A program made the translations under genes and the position numbers. From Kribbella italica (GTDB lineage: Bacteria > Actinomycetota > Actinomycetes > Propionibacteriales > Kribbellaceae): DNA of 64,000 nt. Below the pieces are notes generated by a model. That model was not told the origin of the DNA and searched no databases. It saw only the letters and a list, made by a program, of their open reading frames with translations. Shown here piece by piece: positions 45,058 to 53,770 of the stretch. Each line of letters opens with the position of its first letter. The first letter of the stretch is position 1. The stretch is from the NCBI RefSeq assembly GCF_014205135.1, contig NZ_JACHMY010000001.1, positions 8,821,109-8,885,108 of the forward strand, read 5' to 3'.

Positions 45058-45227
45058 GCAGGAGGCCGGCGAGTTCGGCGGGGACGGTGATCATGCAGTC
45101 GTGGCCGCTCGTCAGTTCCCACACGCGACTCGGGTCGCCGTTCGGCTGGATGTCCGGTACGGAGTCGTTGCGGTCAGCATCGATCAGCCGGATCCCGCCG
45201 CGCTTGGCGAAATTTGGCGCTAACACC
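45044..45227 (-). pseudogene. C-terminal relic of an alpha/beta hydrolase
   Basis: About 60 codons ending WELTSGHDCMITVPAELAGL, LLRMG and TGA, the catalytic-His end of a small alpha/beta hydrolase (TGHDPMI type). Upstream the sequence loses homology at about 45230. It probably marks the chromosome-side junction near the conjugative element. Confidence 0.7.
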
Positions 45228-45518
45228 TGGCCCGGCTGACGGAGCAGTACGCGTTGCCGTACGACGCGGGCCAAAGCGAGGCTGCCGAGGCCAGCATCGA
45301 AGAACCGATGGCGACCTCGATAGCCAGAGTGACGAATAGACCGGGAGGCCTCGAAGCGCCGCCGTGATGGCGGGTGACGAGATCGACGGCCTTTCGCATG
45401 TCTCCCAATTGGTTGAGCTGCCGCGGTGGGACCTTCATTCACATGCGCCAAGTGGCGAAATCCAGGACTCTCGGGATCTGAATCACGGTTCCTCTCAGAT
45501 CGATCAGCGCTCACGGTG

Positions 45519-45536
45519 GACTGACAAGTGTCAGTC
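45519..45536. promoter_or_regulatory. Perfect palindrome GACTGACA-AG-TGTCAGTC
   Basis: An 18-bp perfect inverted repeat, 33 bases before the primase start, probably an operator for a regulator of the conjugative element (not encoded in this window). GAGGGAG follows as ribosome site. Confidence 0.6.
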
Positions 45537-45569
45537 TCCGGCGGTAAGCCGGTCTGTTGAGGGAGCTGT

Positions 45570-46661
45570 ATGGGAGGAAACGGAGAAGACAACGAGCGCT
45601 CGGTAGCGGCCCACAAGGAAGCCATCCGGTACTACTGCGAGGAGTTGGCGGTGAGGCCGGTGGGGTGGGCCGCTCGCCATCTGCGAGCGCGCAGGCTCGG
45701 GCAGGTGCTGGAGCCTGGGTCTCGGTGGAAGGTGGGGTATGCGCCCGATGCGTGGTGTCACCTGAGTGATCATCTGCGGTCGCGCGGGTTCGAGGAGCGG
45801 GTTCTGGTGGCGGCGGGGTTGTCGGTTGTGACCAGGGGTGGGTATGTGATCGATCGGTTTCGGGATCGGATCATGTTCGCCGAGCATGATGCCGAACTTC
45901 GGCCGGTTGGTTTCATCGGCCGTGGCCGTGGTGGGACCGGGGCGTATTTGAACACGTCGACGACTTCGGTCTATCGCAAGGGCCAGACCCTGTTCGGCAT
46001 TGCGGAGCAGCAACGGCAGTTGGCGGTGGGGGCAGTTCCGGTGCTTGTCGAGGGCACCTTTGATGCGGTGTCGGTGGGTGCGTGCAGCAACCGGCGTCGG
46101 CAGTGGTGTGGCGTTTCGAGTGGCGGGACGAGCTGGTCGGCGGAGCAGATCGCGATGTTGCGGCACTACTCGACGTCCGACACGGTGATCGTTGCCTTTG
46201 ACGGCGATGCAGCTGGACGGCCTGCCGCGGTGCGGCAGCTTGGCCCTCTGGGTGAGGCATTCCGGCATGTCTTGGTGGCGGACCTACCGCACGAGCGGGA
46301 TCCGTCGCAGATCCTGCAGCTGGGCAACGGCGTGCGTCGGCTGCGGGCGCAGTTCGAGAACACCCGGCCGCTGGCGAGTCTGGCGATCGAGTTGGAGTTG
46401 GGACGTTGGTCTCGGGTGCTGGATCACGCGGTCGGGCGGGTGAGCGCGCTGTGGGCGGTTGCTGGGTTCGTCGCTCAGCTGCCGACGCCCTTGGTCTCGG
46501 ACGAGATCGGCCGGCTGTCGCGGGTGCTGAATCTCGACGCCGCGACCGTCTCCCGAGAGGTTCTGGACGCCGTCGGTCAGCGGCCGGCGCGGCCGCGGGT
46601 GCGGCGCGAGCTGAGCTTGTCGGCCGATGTTGATCCGCCGTTGCCAAGCCTCGGGTTCTGA
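45570..46661 (+). CDS. Mobile-element DNA primase-like protein (Toprim)
   Basis: 363 residues. Toprim motifs: VLVEGTFDAVSV (catalytic Glu) and VIVAFDGDAAGRPAA (DxD). The N-terminus (ARHLRARRLGQVLEPGSRWK) resembles the DnaG catalytic-core lead-in, but no CHC2 zinc finger is seen. Would prime synthesis on transferred or replicating single strands. Start follows GAGGGAGCTGT. Confidence 0.85.
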   Translation: MGGNGEDNERSVAAHKEAIRYYCEELAVRPVGWAARHLRARRLGQVLEPGSRWKVGYAPDAWCHLSDHLRSRGFEERVLVAAGLSVVTRGGYVIDRFRDRIMFAEHDAELRPVGFIGRGRGGTGAYLNTSTTSVYRKGQTLFGIAEQQRQLAVGAVPVLVEGTFDAVSVGACSNRRRQWCGVSSGGTSWSAEQIAMLRHYSTSDTVIVAFDGDAAGRPAAVRQLGPLGEAFRHVLVADLPHERDPSQILQLGNGVRRLRAQFENTRPLASLAIELELGRWSRVLDHAVGRVSALWAVAGFVAQLPTPLVSDEIGRLSRVLNLDAATVSREVLDAVGQRPARPRVRRELSLSADVDPPLPSLGF

Positions 46662-46765
46662 GTCTCTTCCGGGATTCCTTGGATTGCGGATCCCGGTTCT
46701 AAGAGCCCTTACCAGAAAGCAGCTTTGTTCCCACAGATCGCACGAAGCGAAAATGGGAGCGAACA

Positions 46766-47506
46766 GTGACTGTCGAACTTCAGAAACTGCTCACCGATGC
46801 CGCGGCATCGAATTGGGCGCCTGGTCCGTCGGAGCGTCTGGCCGAAGGGATCGAGGAAAGGATCATTGCCTTTCTCCCCAGCCGGGCGAGAGCTGCTCTC
46901 GGGGCCGAGGAGGCCGCGCAGCGGGCGCGCGTCATCGCCTGGGAGCGGTGCAGGCTCCTTGCGGAGCGCTCGCGCGGGACCGCGAACTGGGGATTCCTGG
47001 CCAACGCCGTTCGTTGGCGATTGGCGGACGCCGTACGGGCTGAAACGCTGCGACGGCAGCGACATCCGCTGACCGACTTCGTTCCAGAGCGCGTCGATCG
47101 GCAGCATGTCATGCAGCTCGGGCCTCTGCTGGACTTGATCGCTGCCGAGTTGGCTGGCGCGGGGCTGTCGGAGCGCACAGCTAGACGGCTGCTGCTGGTG
47201 GCTACCGAGGGCTCAAGGTTCGAGCGCTCGGCGATCCGGGATCGCCTGATGGCCGCTGGGACCGCACGCAGTCAAGCCGAGGGGTTGGCGTGGTTGTTGC
47301 GCGGTGGTGCGGCCAACCGGTCCGCCGTCGCGCGCCTGGCGACTGGGGAGCTCCGCGAGGAGGTCTTCGCTGACGCGGTCGTCCGGAGGTGGACTATCGC
47401 AGCGGCCGGCCGGGACCAGACGTTCAGCGGCGGGCGGACCGGCAGGGGACTCCCGGCGGTGCACGTTGTGGAGACGCCTGGGTTCGGGCTGGCGAGGACG
47501 GCTTGA
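46766..47506 (+). CDS. Unknown helical protein of the conjugative element
   Basis: 246 residues, no family recognised. The middle (RVIAWERCRLLAERSRGTAN, WGFLANAVRWRLADAVRAET) is reminiscent of sigma-factor region 2 and is rich in Arg/Ala helices; a role in DNA binding or regulation is possible. GTG 46766 preceded by AACA only weakly. The next small gene starts 45 bases after. Confidence 0.6.
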   Translation: MTVELQKLLTDAAASNWAPGPSERLAEGIEERIIAFLPSRARAALGAEEAAQRARVIAWERCRLLAERSRGTANWGFLANAVRWRLADAVRAETLRRQRHPLTDFVPERVDRQHVMQLGPLLDLIAAELAGAGLSERTARRLLLVATEGSRFERSAIRDRLMAAGTARSQAEGLAWLLRGGAANRSAVARLATGELREEVFADAVVRRWTIAAAGRDQTFSGGRTGRGLPAVHVVETPGFGLARTA

Positions 47507-47550
47507 GGGCGGTGCTGCAAACCGGCGGAAGCCCAGCCGTTGAGTCCGGC

Positions 47551-47712
47551 ATGACGAGAAACAGTCCCCGACGTTCGCACTGGCTTGTCCGGTATTACCG
47601 CTGGCAGGCCCGCCTCTACCTGCGCGTGCTGCGCGCGGTGTGGATCATCCCGGCGCCGGTCGAGGCGTCGCTGCGGCGGCGCCTCGTGCGCCGACCGGGA
47701 GGTGGAAGCTGA
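47551..47712 (+). CDS. Small basic protein
   Basis: 53 residues, very basic, with a short hydrophobic centre (YLRVLRAVWIIPAPVEASL). GTG 47512 or TTG 47503 (overlapping the previous stop) are alternative starts. It is followed one base later by the ATG of the next gene, so it is probably translated in the transfer operon. No family recognised. Confidence 0.5.
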   Translation: MTRNSPRRSHWLVRYYRWQARLYLRVLRAVWIIPAPVEASLRRRLVRRPGGGS

Positions 47713-47713
47713 C

Positions 47714-48313
47714 ATGGCAGGAATCCTTCGCTCGAAGGCTGCGATCGTTGTGGTGGTTGTGCTGGGCATGGTCGCGCTGGTGAGCGTGACCGTCGCTCGG
47801 TGGCAGGGATCTGGGGACGAGACGCCGCAGGTCTCCGCCGCGGAGCCGAGCGGCGCCGACGCGGCGCCGTACCTGAAGGCCTGGGATCGGCCGAACACGA
47901 CCGATCCGAAGATGTACGCGACGGCGTACGCCACGGCGATCTGGTCCTACGACAGCACGGTGCACGGGTACTTCGACTGGCAGGACGCGGTGAAGATGTT
48001 CGCCGATCCGATGGACACCGGCGGTCCGCGGGTGGCCGGCAGCATGTTGCCTGACTTCGGGCAGTGGGAGCAGCTAGATCTGCACGACAGCAAGGCCACC
48101 GTCGCCGATGTATCGGCCGAGACACCGCCGGCGCTGACTCGCCTGCAGCGCCTTCCGCAGACGCCGCGCGGTTGGCACGGCTTCGTCGTGCGAGGGCAGC
48201 AGACCAACGTGATCGACGACCAGCCGCGAGTGGCTGAACGGTCGGTGACAGTGGCGGTGGTGTGTACGCCGCAGTGCCGCTTCTGGTCGGCGTCGGCCGA
48301 GGGCCCGTTGTGA
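47714..48313 (+). CDS. Single-pass membrane protein of the transfer operon
   Basis: 199 residues: N-terminal membrane anchor AAIVVVVVLGMVALVSVTVA, then an outer domain with paired Cys (CTPQC). Placement directly before a peptidoglycan hydrolase and VirB6-like gene suggests a VirB8- or TcpC-like scaffold; the homology is not certain. Stop overlaps the next GTG (GTGA). Confidence 0.75.
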   Translation: MAGILRSKAAIVVVVVLGMVALVSVTVARWQGSGDETPQVSAAEPSGADAAPYLKAWDRPNTTDPKMYATAYATAIWSYDSTVHGYFDWQDAVKMFADPMDTGGPRVAGSMLPDFGQWEQLDLHDSKATVADVSAETPPALTRLQRLPQTPRGWHGFVVRGQQTNVIDDQPRVAERSVTVAVVCTPQCRFWSASAEGPL

Positions 48314-49251
48314 TTCTCAAGGCCGTCGCCGCAGTTGCTTGCCTCGCCTTCGGTGTGGTGCTGGTGCCGCCGATCGCGGCGGCCAGGGGAGGGGCGAGCA
48401 GTTGCGCGCCGGTGCCGGTCGTCGGCCAGGTCGTACTGGACGCCGAGCAGCGTTCGAATCTGGCGATCGTGGTCGCGACCGGCGACCAACTGCGCATCGA
48501 CCCGAAGGGCAAGGTCATCGCAGTGATGACCGCCTTAACGGAGTCCTCACTGCGGAACGTCGCCCACGGTGACGCGGCCGGCCCAGACTCTCGGGGCCTG
48601 TTTCAACAGCGCGATGGTTGGGGACCGCTCGCCGTACGGATGGATCCCGAGGGCGCCTCGGTCCTGTTCTACACAGCGCTGATCAACGTGTCCGGGTGGA
48701 TGGAGATGGACCCGTGGCTGGCCGCGCAGGAGGTCCAGCGTTCGGCGTTCAGCGACGGCCGGAACTACCGCGCCAAGTACTCCCAGGCACAAGAGGTCGT
48801 CGGCCTGTCGCCGGACTCGCTGTGCCAGCTTCCGCCGATCGATGAGGTGGGGGAGTTGCCCGGCGCAGAGGCCGCGGTCACTCGAGCGATGGCGCTGGTC
48901 GGACAGCACGGCTACTACCAGCTCTGCGCGCGGCTCGCCGCGAACATCTGGGGGCGCCTGCGGGCGGGCTACGTGTCGGCGGCCGAGCAGTGGTCGCAGA
49001 TGGTTGCGTCTGGCAACGCGCATTTCGATCGGCAGCCACCTCTCGGCGCGCTCGTCTTCTGGGACACCGGCGGACTCTACGGGCACGTCGCGGTCTACGT
49101 CGGCGCCGGCCGCATCGTCTCCAACGACATCCACGACCAGTTCCCCGGTGAAGGCGGCGTCTACCTGGTCGACCTCACCGCCATCGAGGCGGAGTGGGGC
49201 GCGACCTACCTCGGCTGGGCGCCACCGATCTACCAGAGACCGCAATTTTGA
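48310..49251 (+). CDS. Secreted two-domain cell-wall hydrolase of the conjugation system
   Basis: 313 residues. Signal peptide VILKAVAAVACLAFGVVLVP. First domain has lysozyme/transglycosylase-like AVMTALTESSLRN and DSRGLFQQRDGWG; second is NlpC/CHAP-like with Cys in YYQLCARLAANIWG and His in LYGHVAVYVGAGRIV. It would open the murein locally for the secretion channel. GTG 48310 gives a complete signal peptide and 4-base overlap. Confidence 0.88.
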   Translation: MILKAVAAVACLAFGVVLVPPIAAARGGASSCAPVPVVGQVVLDAEQRSNLAIVVATGDQLRIDPKGKVIAVMTALTESSLRNVAHGDAAGPDSRGLFQQRDGWGPLAVRMDPEGASVLFYTALINVSGWMEMDPWLAAQEVQRSAFSDGRNYRAKYSQAQEVVGLSPDSLCQLPPIDEVGELPGAEAAVTRAMALVGQHGYYQLCARLAANIWGRLRAGYVSAAEQWSQMVASGNAHFDRQPPLGALVFWDTGGLYGHVAVYVGAGRIVSNDIHDQFPGEGGVYLVDLTAIEAEWGATYLGWAPPIYQRPQF

Positions 49252-49289
49252 TCACCGTCCCGGCGTACCGATCGCCGGAGAAGGGCCAG

Positions 49290-49616
49290 ATGATGTCCAC
49301 GTTTTTCGCGTCAGTGCGAGACCACCTCGTCATCAAGATGGCGAATCAGGACCCCGGTGTAACCCCCAACTCCAACGGGCTCCCCGGGCTGTCCGCACTA
49401 AAGCAGATGGCCGGCGCGCTGGTCACCTTCGGACTTGTCGTGTGCGTCGCCGCGTTCGTCATTTCGGCGGCTGTCTGGGCGTTGGGGAGTTTCGCCAACA
49501 ACGCCCACCACGCCGGTAGGGGGAAGACTGGCTGTCTGATCGCCGCTGGTGCGGCGATCTTGATCAGTTCGGCCAACACGATCATCCGCTGGTTCAGCGG
49601 CGTCACGGTCGGCTGA
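49290..49616 (+). CDS. DUF6112-type small membrane protein
   Basis: 108 residues with two membrane helices (LVTFGLVVCVAAFVISAAVW and LIAAGAAILISSANTIIRWF), the layout of VirB2/TrbC-like small subunits; actinobacterial elements carry a family of this kind at this place. ATG 49290 follows GGAGAAGGG; ATG 49293 possible. Confidence 0.82.
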   Translation: MMSTFFASVRDHLVIKMANQDPGVTPNSNGLPGLSALKQMAGALVTFGLVVCVAAFVISAAVWALGSFANNAHHAGRGKTGCLIAAGAAILISSANTIIRWFSGVTVG

Positions 49617-49622
49617 GGCTCG

Positions 49623-50894
49623 ATGAGCTGGTCGGACTGTCTGCTCAATCCGGTGAGCTGTGTCGTGTCCGATGTCGGGAACTCGGCGGCGAACTCGGTG
49701 TGGGAGTCGTTCCTGAGATGGACTGCGAATGGTCTGGGTGATCTGGCCGCGACGGTGTTCCAGACTTTCAGCAGCGGCACGACGCCCCGGTTCGATCAGG
49801 AGTGGTGGCAGACCAACCTGAGCCTCATCGTCACCGTCTCGCTGCCGATCCTGGTCATCTTGTTCGTACTCCAGTGCATCTCCGCCATGATTCACCGAGA
49901 ACCCGGCCGGCTAGGGCGCGCGCTGGTCGGTACGGCGGGAGTACCGCTCGCGGTCGCGGTGATCAGCTCCTGCGGGTCGGTGACCGATGAGATCTCGCTG
50001 GCGATCCTGGGCAACCGTGCGACTGCGGACGGCATGAAGCGGCTGACCGACATCAGCAGCCTGCTGACCGCGGCCTCATTGGGTGGGTTCCTGCTGCTGG
50101 CCGTGCTCTTGGCGCTCCTTGCCCTGTTCGCTTTGTACTTCGTGCTGCTGTTCAGGGAGGTCGCCCTGATTGCGTTCGTGGTGTTCGCGCCGATCGCGAT
50201 GGCGAGCTGGACTTGGTCGTCGACGCGGCACTGGCTGCGGCGATGGATCGAAGTTGTCGGCGCGTTGCTGTTCTCCAAGATCGCGATGGCCGTCGTCTTC
50301 GCGCTTGGGCTTTCGGCGACGGGTGCCGCGGACCAGGGCAACAATCCGGCCAACCTCAGCACCTTCCTGGCCGGGGTACTGCTGGTGGCGATGGCTGCCT
50401 TCGCGCCCGCTGCGACCTTCTCCTTCATCCACTGGGCAGGCGACCAGGGGCACAGCGCCGCGCGGGCCATCCGGCAAGGCTCTGTCGGTACCGCCGCGGC
50501 GAAGGAAGGTGTGGAGAAGGCGCAGCACTGGGGTGCCGAGCACTTCGGTGGGTCGAATGGCAAGGAGGAATCGCCGGTCGTGGGCAACGACACCGATCGC
50601 GCCGGCGACGACGAGGCGATCATCGACCAGGCGGAGGCGGATGCCTCGAACCCCGCAGGAACGCCTTCGGACCGCGGAGGCGGAAACCCCGACGCCTCGA
50701 CGGCGGAGATTGCGCCGGACGTTACGCAGCAGGCCCCCGCGCCGACACCGTCACCGTCTGGTGGAGGAGAGGGAGCAACCGCGATCGCCGTCTCGAGCAG
50801 CGAAGTCTCGGTCGACAGTGCACCCACTGGCGACGCCTCCCCGGATACGCCACGCAACGACTCGACCAGCGACAGCAGAGAGGACCGTGGATGA
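49623..50894 (+). CDS. VirB6/TrbL-like transfer channel protein
   Basis: 423 residues with about six to seven membrane helices in residues 65-290 (e.g. LFALYFVLLFREVALIAFVV, LLVAMAAFAPAATFSFIHWA) and a disordered acidic tail rich in Ser, Pro, Asp (residues ~310-423). Polytopic core of the type IV secretion channel. Stop overlaps the next ATG. Confidence 0.85.
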   Translation: MSWSDCLLNPVSCVVSDVGNSAANSVWESFLRWTANGLGDLAATVFQTFSSGTTPRFDQEWWQTNLSLIVTVSLPILVILFVLQCISAMIHREPGRLGRALVGTAGVPLAVAVISSCGSVTDEISLAILGNRATADGMKRLTDISSLLTAASLGGFLLLAVLLALLALFALYFVLLFREVALIAFVVFAPIAMASWTWSSTRHWLRRWIEVVGALLFSKIAMAVVFALGLSATGAADQGNNPANLSTFLAGVLLVAMAAFAPAATFSFIHWAGDQGHSAARAIRQGSVGTAAAKEGVEKAQHWGAEHFGGSNGKEESPVVGNDTDRAGDDEAIIDQAEADASNPAGTPSDRGGGNPDASTAEIAPDVTQQAPAPTPSPSGGGEGATAIAVSSSEVSVDSAPTGDASPDTPRNDSTSDSREDRG

Positions 50895-52324
50895 CGACCA
50901 CGATGGCGACTCGATTTCCCCGGCCGGAACGCAACACTGTCCTGCTCGGTCTCCGACCGATGCAGGTCGCTCTCCTCGCACTCGCGGCGGTGCTGCTGGT
51001 CCTGAACATCATCAGCAATGCCGGTTCCGCGGCCCGTCTGACTGGCCTCATCACATCGATCTGTTGTGCTGTGGTCGCGTTGGCTCGGATCGAGGACTTG
51101 CCGTCGTACCGGTGGCTTCTGCTCCGCGTCGTGAACGCCCTGCGTATCGCCCGCAGACAGCAGTCGTATCGGGCCTCGGTCGTCCGGCCGACGATCCATG
51201 GCTCACTGCACCTGCCCGGGTCCGAGGGCGCATTACGAATCCTCGACACCGAGGCGGTCATCGCGGCAGTTCATGATCCTCGGCGCCGCCGGCTGACGGC
51301 GGTCGCGCGGATCGAAGGACCCGCACACCTGCTGCAGAACACCGAAGAGCAAGACCGCCGCGTCACGGCGTACGGGCAACTGATCGCCGGGCTGTGCCAG
51401 AGCAACCGGATCGTCCGCGCGCAGATCCTCGAGCGGACCCTCCCGGATCCCGGGGACAGCCTGACGAACTGGGCCGAGCAGCGGGGCCTCGATCCGCGGC
51501 AGCCGGCCGGAGCGATCTACCAGGACCTACTCCGGCACGCTGCTCCGGCGCCGGCCAAGCACGAGACTCTCCTTGCCTTCACCCTCGACCTCGACGCGGT
51601 GTCGAAGGAAGTCCGCAAGCACGGTGGCGGCACGTCGGGCGCGATAGCTGTCTTGGAAGCCGAAGCCCGCGGCTTCCAGATGACATTGGGAGCGGCCGGC
51701 GTCGCCGGATGCTGGCTCAACGCTCCTGAGCTCGCGATGAGTCTGCGCGTCGCCTTCGACCCAGCCGCCACCCGCACCGTCCCGAGCCTCGAAGCGCTCG
51801 ACCCCTCCGGTGCCGGGCCGCTGGCGATCGACGCCGAGTGGGACCACCTTCGTACGGACTCGTCGATGCACCGCGTCTACATCGTCACCGAATGGCCGCG
51901 CGTGAAGGCAACACCGGCCTTCCTCGGACCGCTACTGCTCAAGCCCGGAGTACGCCGTACTTTCTCGCTCGTTCTGCAACCCATCCCGGTCGCCAAAGCG
52001 CTACGGGACGCTCGCCGCCACCAGGTCGACCGGGTCACCGAGCGCGCGACGCGCAACAAGATCGGCCGCCTGGAGAGCGAAGAAGACCGCCAACTTGACG
52101 CCGACGTCGCCCAACGCGAAAGAGACCTGGCCGCCGGTCACGGCGACGTCCGCTGGATCGGCCTCCTCGCCGTCTCGGCCGACAACGAGGACAAGCTCGA
52201 TGAAGCCTGCACCGAGATGGAGATCGCCGCAGCCCGCGCTCTGATCGACCTCCGTCGCCTGGTCGGCCAACAACTCGACGGGTTCCTGGCAACAACACTC
52301 CCGTTCGGAACGGGATTGCGATGA
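50891..52324 (+). CDS. SCO6880-family conjugation protein
   Basis: 477 residues: two N-terminal membrane helices (VALLALAAVLLVLNIISNAG, LITSICCAVVALA) and a large cytoplasmic domain resembling the N-terminal half of VirB4/TraC. In actinobacteria this half and the ATPase half are separate genes, as here with the next gene overlapping by 4 bases. Confidence 0.87.
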   Translation: MTTTMATRFPRPERNTVLLGLRPMQVALLALAAVLLVLNIISNAGSAARLTGLITSICCAVVALARIEDLPSYRWLLLRVVNALRIARRQQSYRASVVRPTIHGSLHLPGSEGALRILDTEAVIAAVHDPRRRRLTAVARIEGPAHLLQNTEEQDRRVTAYGQLIAGLCQSNRIVRAQILERTLPDPGDSLTNWAEQRGLDPRQPAGAIYQDLLRHAAPAPAKHETLLAFTLDLDAVSKEVRKHGGGTSGAIAVLEAEARGFQMTLGAAGVAGCWLNAPELAMSLRVAFDPAATRTVPSLEALDPSGAGPLAIDAEWDHLRTDSSMHRVYIVTEWPRVKATPAFLGPLLLKPGVRRTFSLVLQPIPVAKALRDARRHQVDRVTERATRNKIGRLESEEDRQLDADVAQRERDLAAGHGDVRWIGLLAVSADNEDKLDEACTEMEIAAARALIDLRRLVGQQLDGFLATTLPFGTGLR

Positions 52325-53766
52325 ACCACAACGAACGTGCAGTGGCCGTGTACGAACCGACCGGGCTCGACCGGACCACTCGCAGAGCCAACCGCAAGGC
52401 GGTCGCGCTGCGAGGGCGGCCCGTGGCTAGGCGAGATCGTGAGTCGAGGGACTTCGAGTCTGCGGTGGAGCCGCGGCGGGCGCCGTACGACGCTCGGCAT
52501 GCCTTGCCGCTGCTCGTCGACGCACACCGTGCCACGACGAGGATCTTGCGGGTTGCCTATCCCTTCCTGGCCGAAGGGGGATTGGGGGCTGATGGCACCT
52601 ATATCGGGTCGGATGTCTTCAGTGGCGGCTCGTTCGTCTACGACCCCTGGGTCCTCTACCAGTCCAAGGTCATCACCAACCCCAACCTGCTCCTGGCCGG
52701 CGTCATCGGCAGCGGCAAGTCCTCGACCGCGAAGGCCTTCATCACCCGCTCGATCGCCCTCGGCCACCGCGCCTACGTCCCCTGCGACCCCAAAGGTGAA
52801 TGGACGCCCGTCGCGGAAGCCATCGGGGGTGCCGCCATCCAGCTCGGCCCCGGGCTGCCGACCAGGCTCAACCCACTTGACGCCGGCACCCGCCCGGCCG
52901 CCGTACAGCCTGACGAATGGGACAAGATCGTCTGGTCCCGGCGCCGTGCCCTGCTCGGAACTCTCGCCGAGTCCACACTCGGCCGGCCCATGACGGCGGT
53001 CGAACACACCTCACTCGACCTCGCCCTCGAGACGGCGACCACCAACCCGGCCCCGACCATCCCCGACGTCGTCGTCGCCCTGTTCGACCCCGACGACGAC
53101 CGCGCACACCGAGGCGGCCTGCACAGGAACGCGCTGCTCGACGACGGACGCGAGGTCGCCCACGCCATCCGGCGCCTGGTCCACGGCGACCTGTCCGGCA
53201 TGTTTGACGGCCCGTCGACCACCGAGTTTGACGCCACCCTTCCGATGGTCTCGCTCGACTCGTCCCGCATCGGCTCGGGAGGCAACGACCATGCCCTGCG
53301 GCTGGCGCTGGCGTGCGCCTCGTCCTGGATGGAGGCCGCGGTCGCCGATCCGTCCGGTGGGCAGCGATTCATCGTGTACGACGAAGGCTGGCGGGTGATG
53401 CGCGACCCGGCGCTGCTTCGCCGGATGCAGGAGCAGTGGAAGCTGTCCCGCGCCTGGGGTGTGTCCAACGTCCTGATCATCCACCGACTGTCCGACCTGG
53501 CCGCAGTCGGCGACCTCGGCTCCGAAGCCCGCGCACTGGCCGAAGGTCTCCTCGCCGACTGCTCGACCCGGATCATGCTCCGCCAAGAGCCCGACCAACT
53601 CGCCCGTACGGCGACGCTGCTCGGGTTGACCGACGTCGAGATCGCAACGATAGGGAAGCTGCCGAAGGGCCGTGCGCTGTGGCGGCTGCCCGATCGGTCG
53701 TTCGTCGTACAGCTCGTACGGCACGCCCGCGAAGTCGAACTCTTCGACACTGACGCCCGGATGTAG
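52321..53766 (+). CDS. VirB4-like conjugation ATPase
   Basis: 481 residues. Walker A GVIGSGKSS, Walker B RFIVYDEGW, arginine/sensor region SNVLIIHRLSDLAAVGDLGS and MLRQEPDQLARTATLLGLTD. Powers assembly and transport in the secretion channel. Confidence 0.94.
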   Translation: MNHNERAVAVYEPTGLDRTTRRANRKAVALRGRPVARRDRESRDFESAVEPRRAPYDARHALPLLVDAHRATTRILRVAYPFLAEGGLGADGTYIGSDVFSGGSFVYDPWVLYQSKVITNPNLLLAGVIGSGKSSTAKAFITRSIALGHRAYVPCDPKGEWTPVAEAIGGAAIQLGPGLPTRLNPLDAGTRPAAVQPDEWDKIVWSRRRALLGTLAESTLGRPMTAVEHTSLDLALETATTNPAPTIPDVVVALFDPDDDRAHRGGLHRNALLDDGREVAHAIRRLVHGDLSGMFDGPSTTEFDATLPMVSLDSSRIGSGGNDHALRLALACASSWMEAAVADPSGGQRFIVYDEGWRVMRDPALLRRMQEQWKLSRAWGVSNVLIIHRLSDLAAVGDLGSEARALAEGLLADCSTRIMLRQEPDQLARTATLLGLTDVEIATIGKLPKGRALWRLPDRSFVVQLVRHAREVELFDTDARM

Positions 53767-53770
53767 CCCC

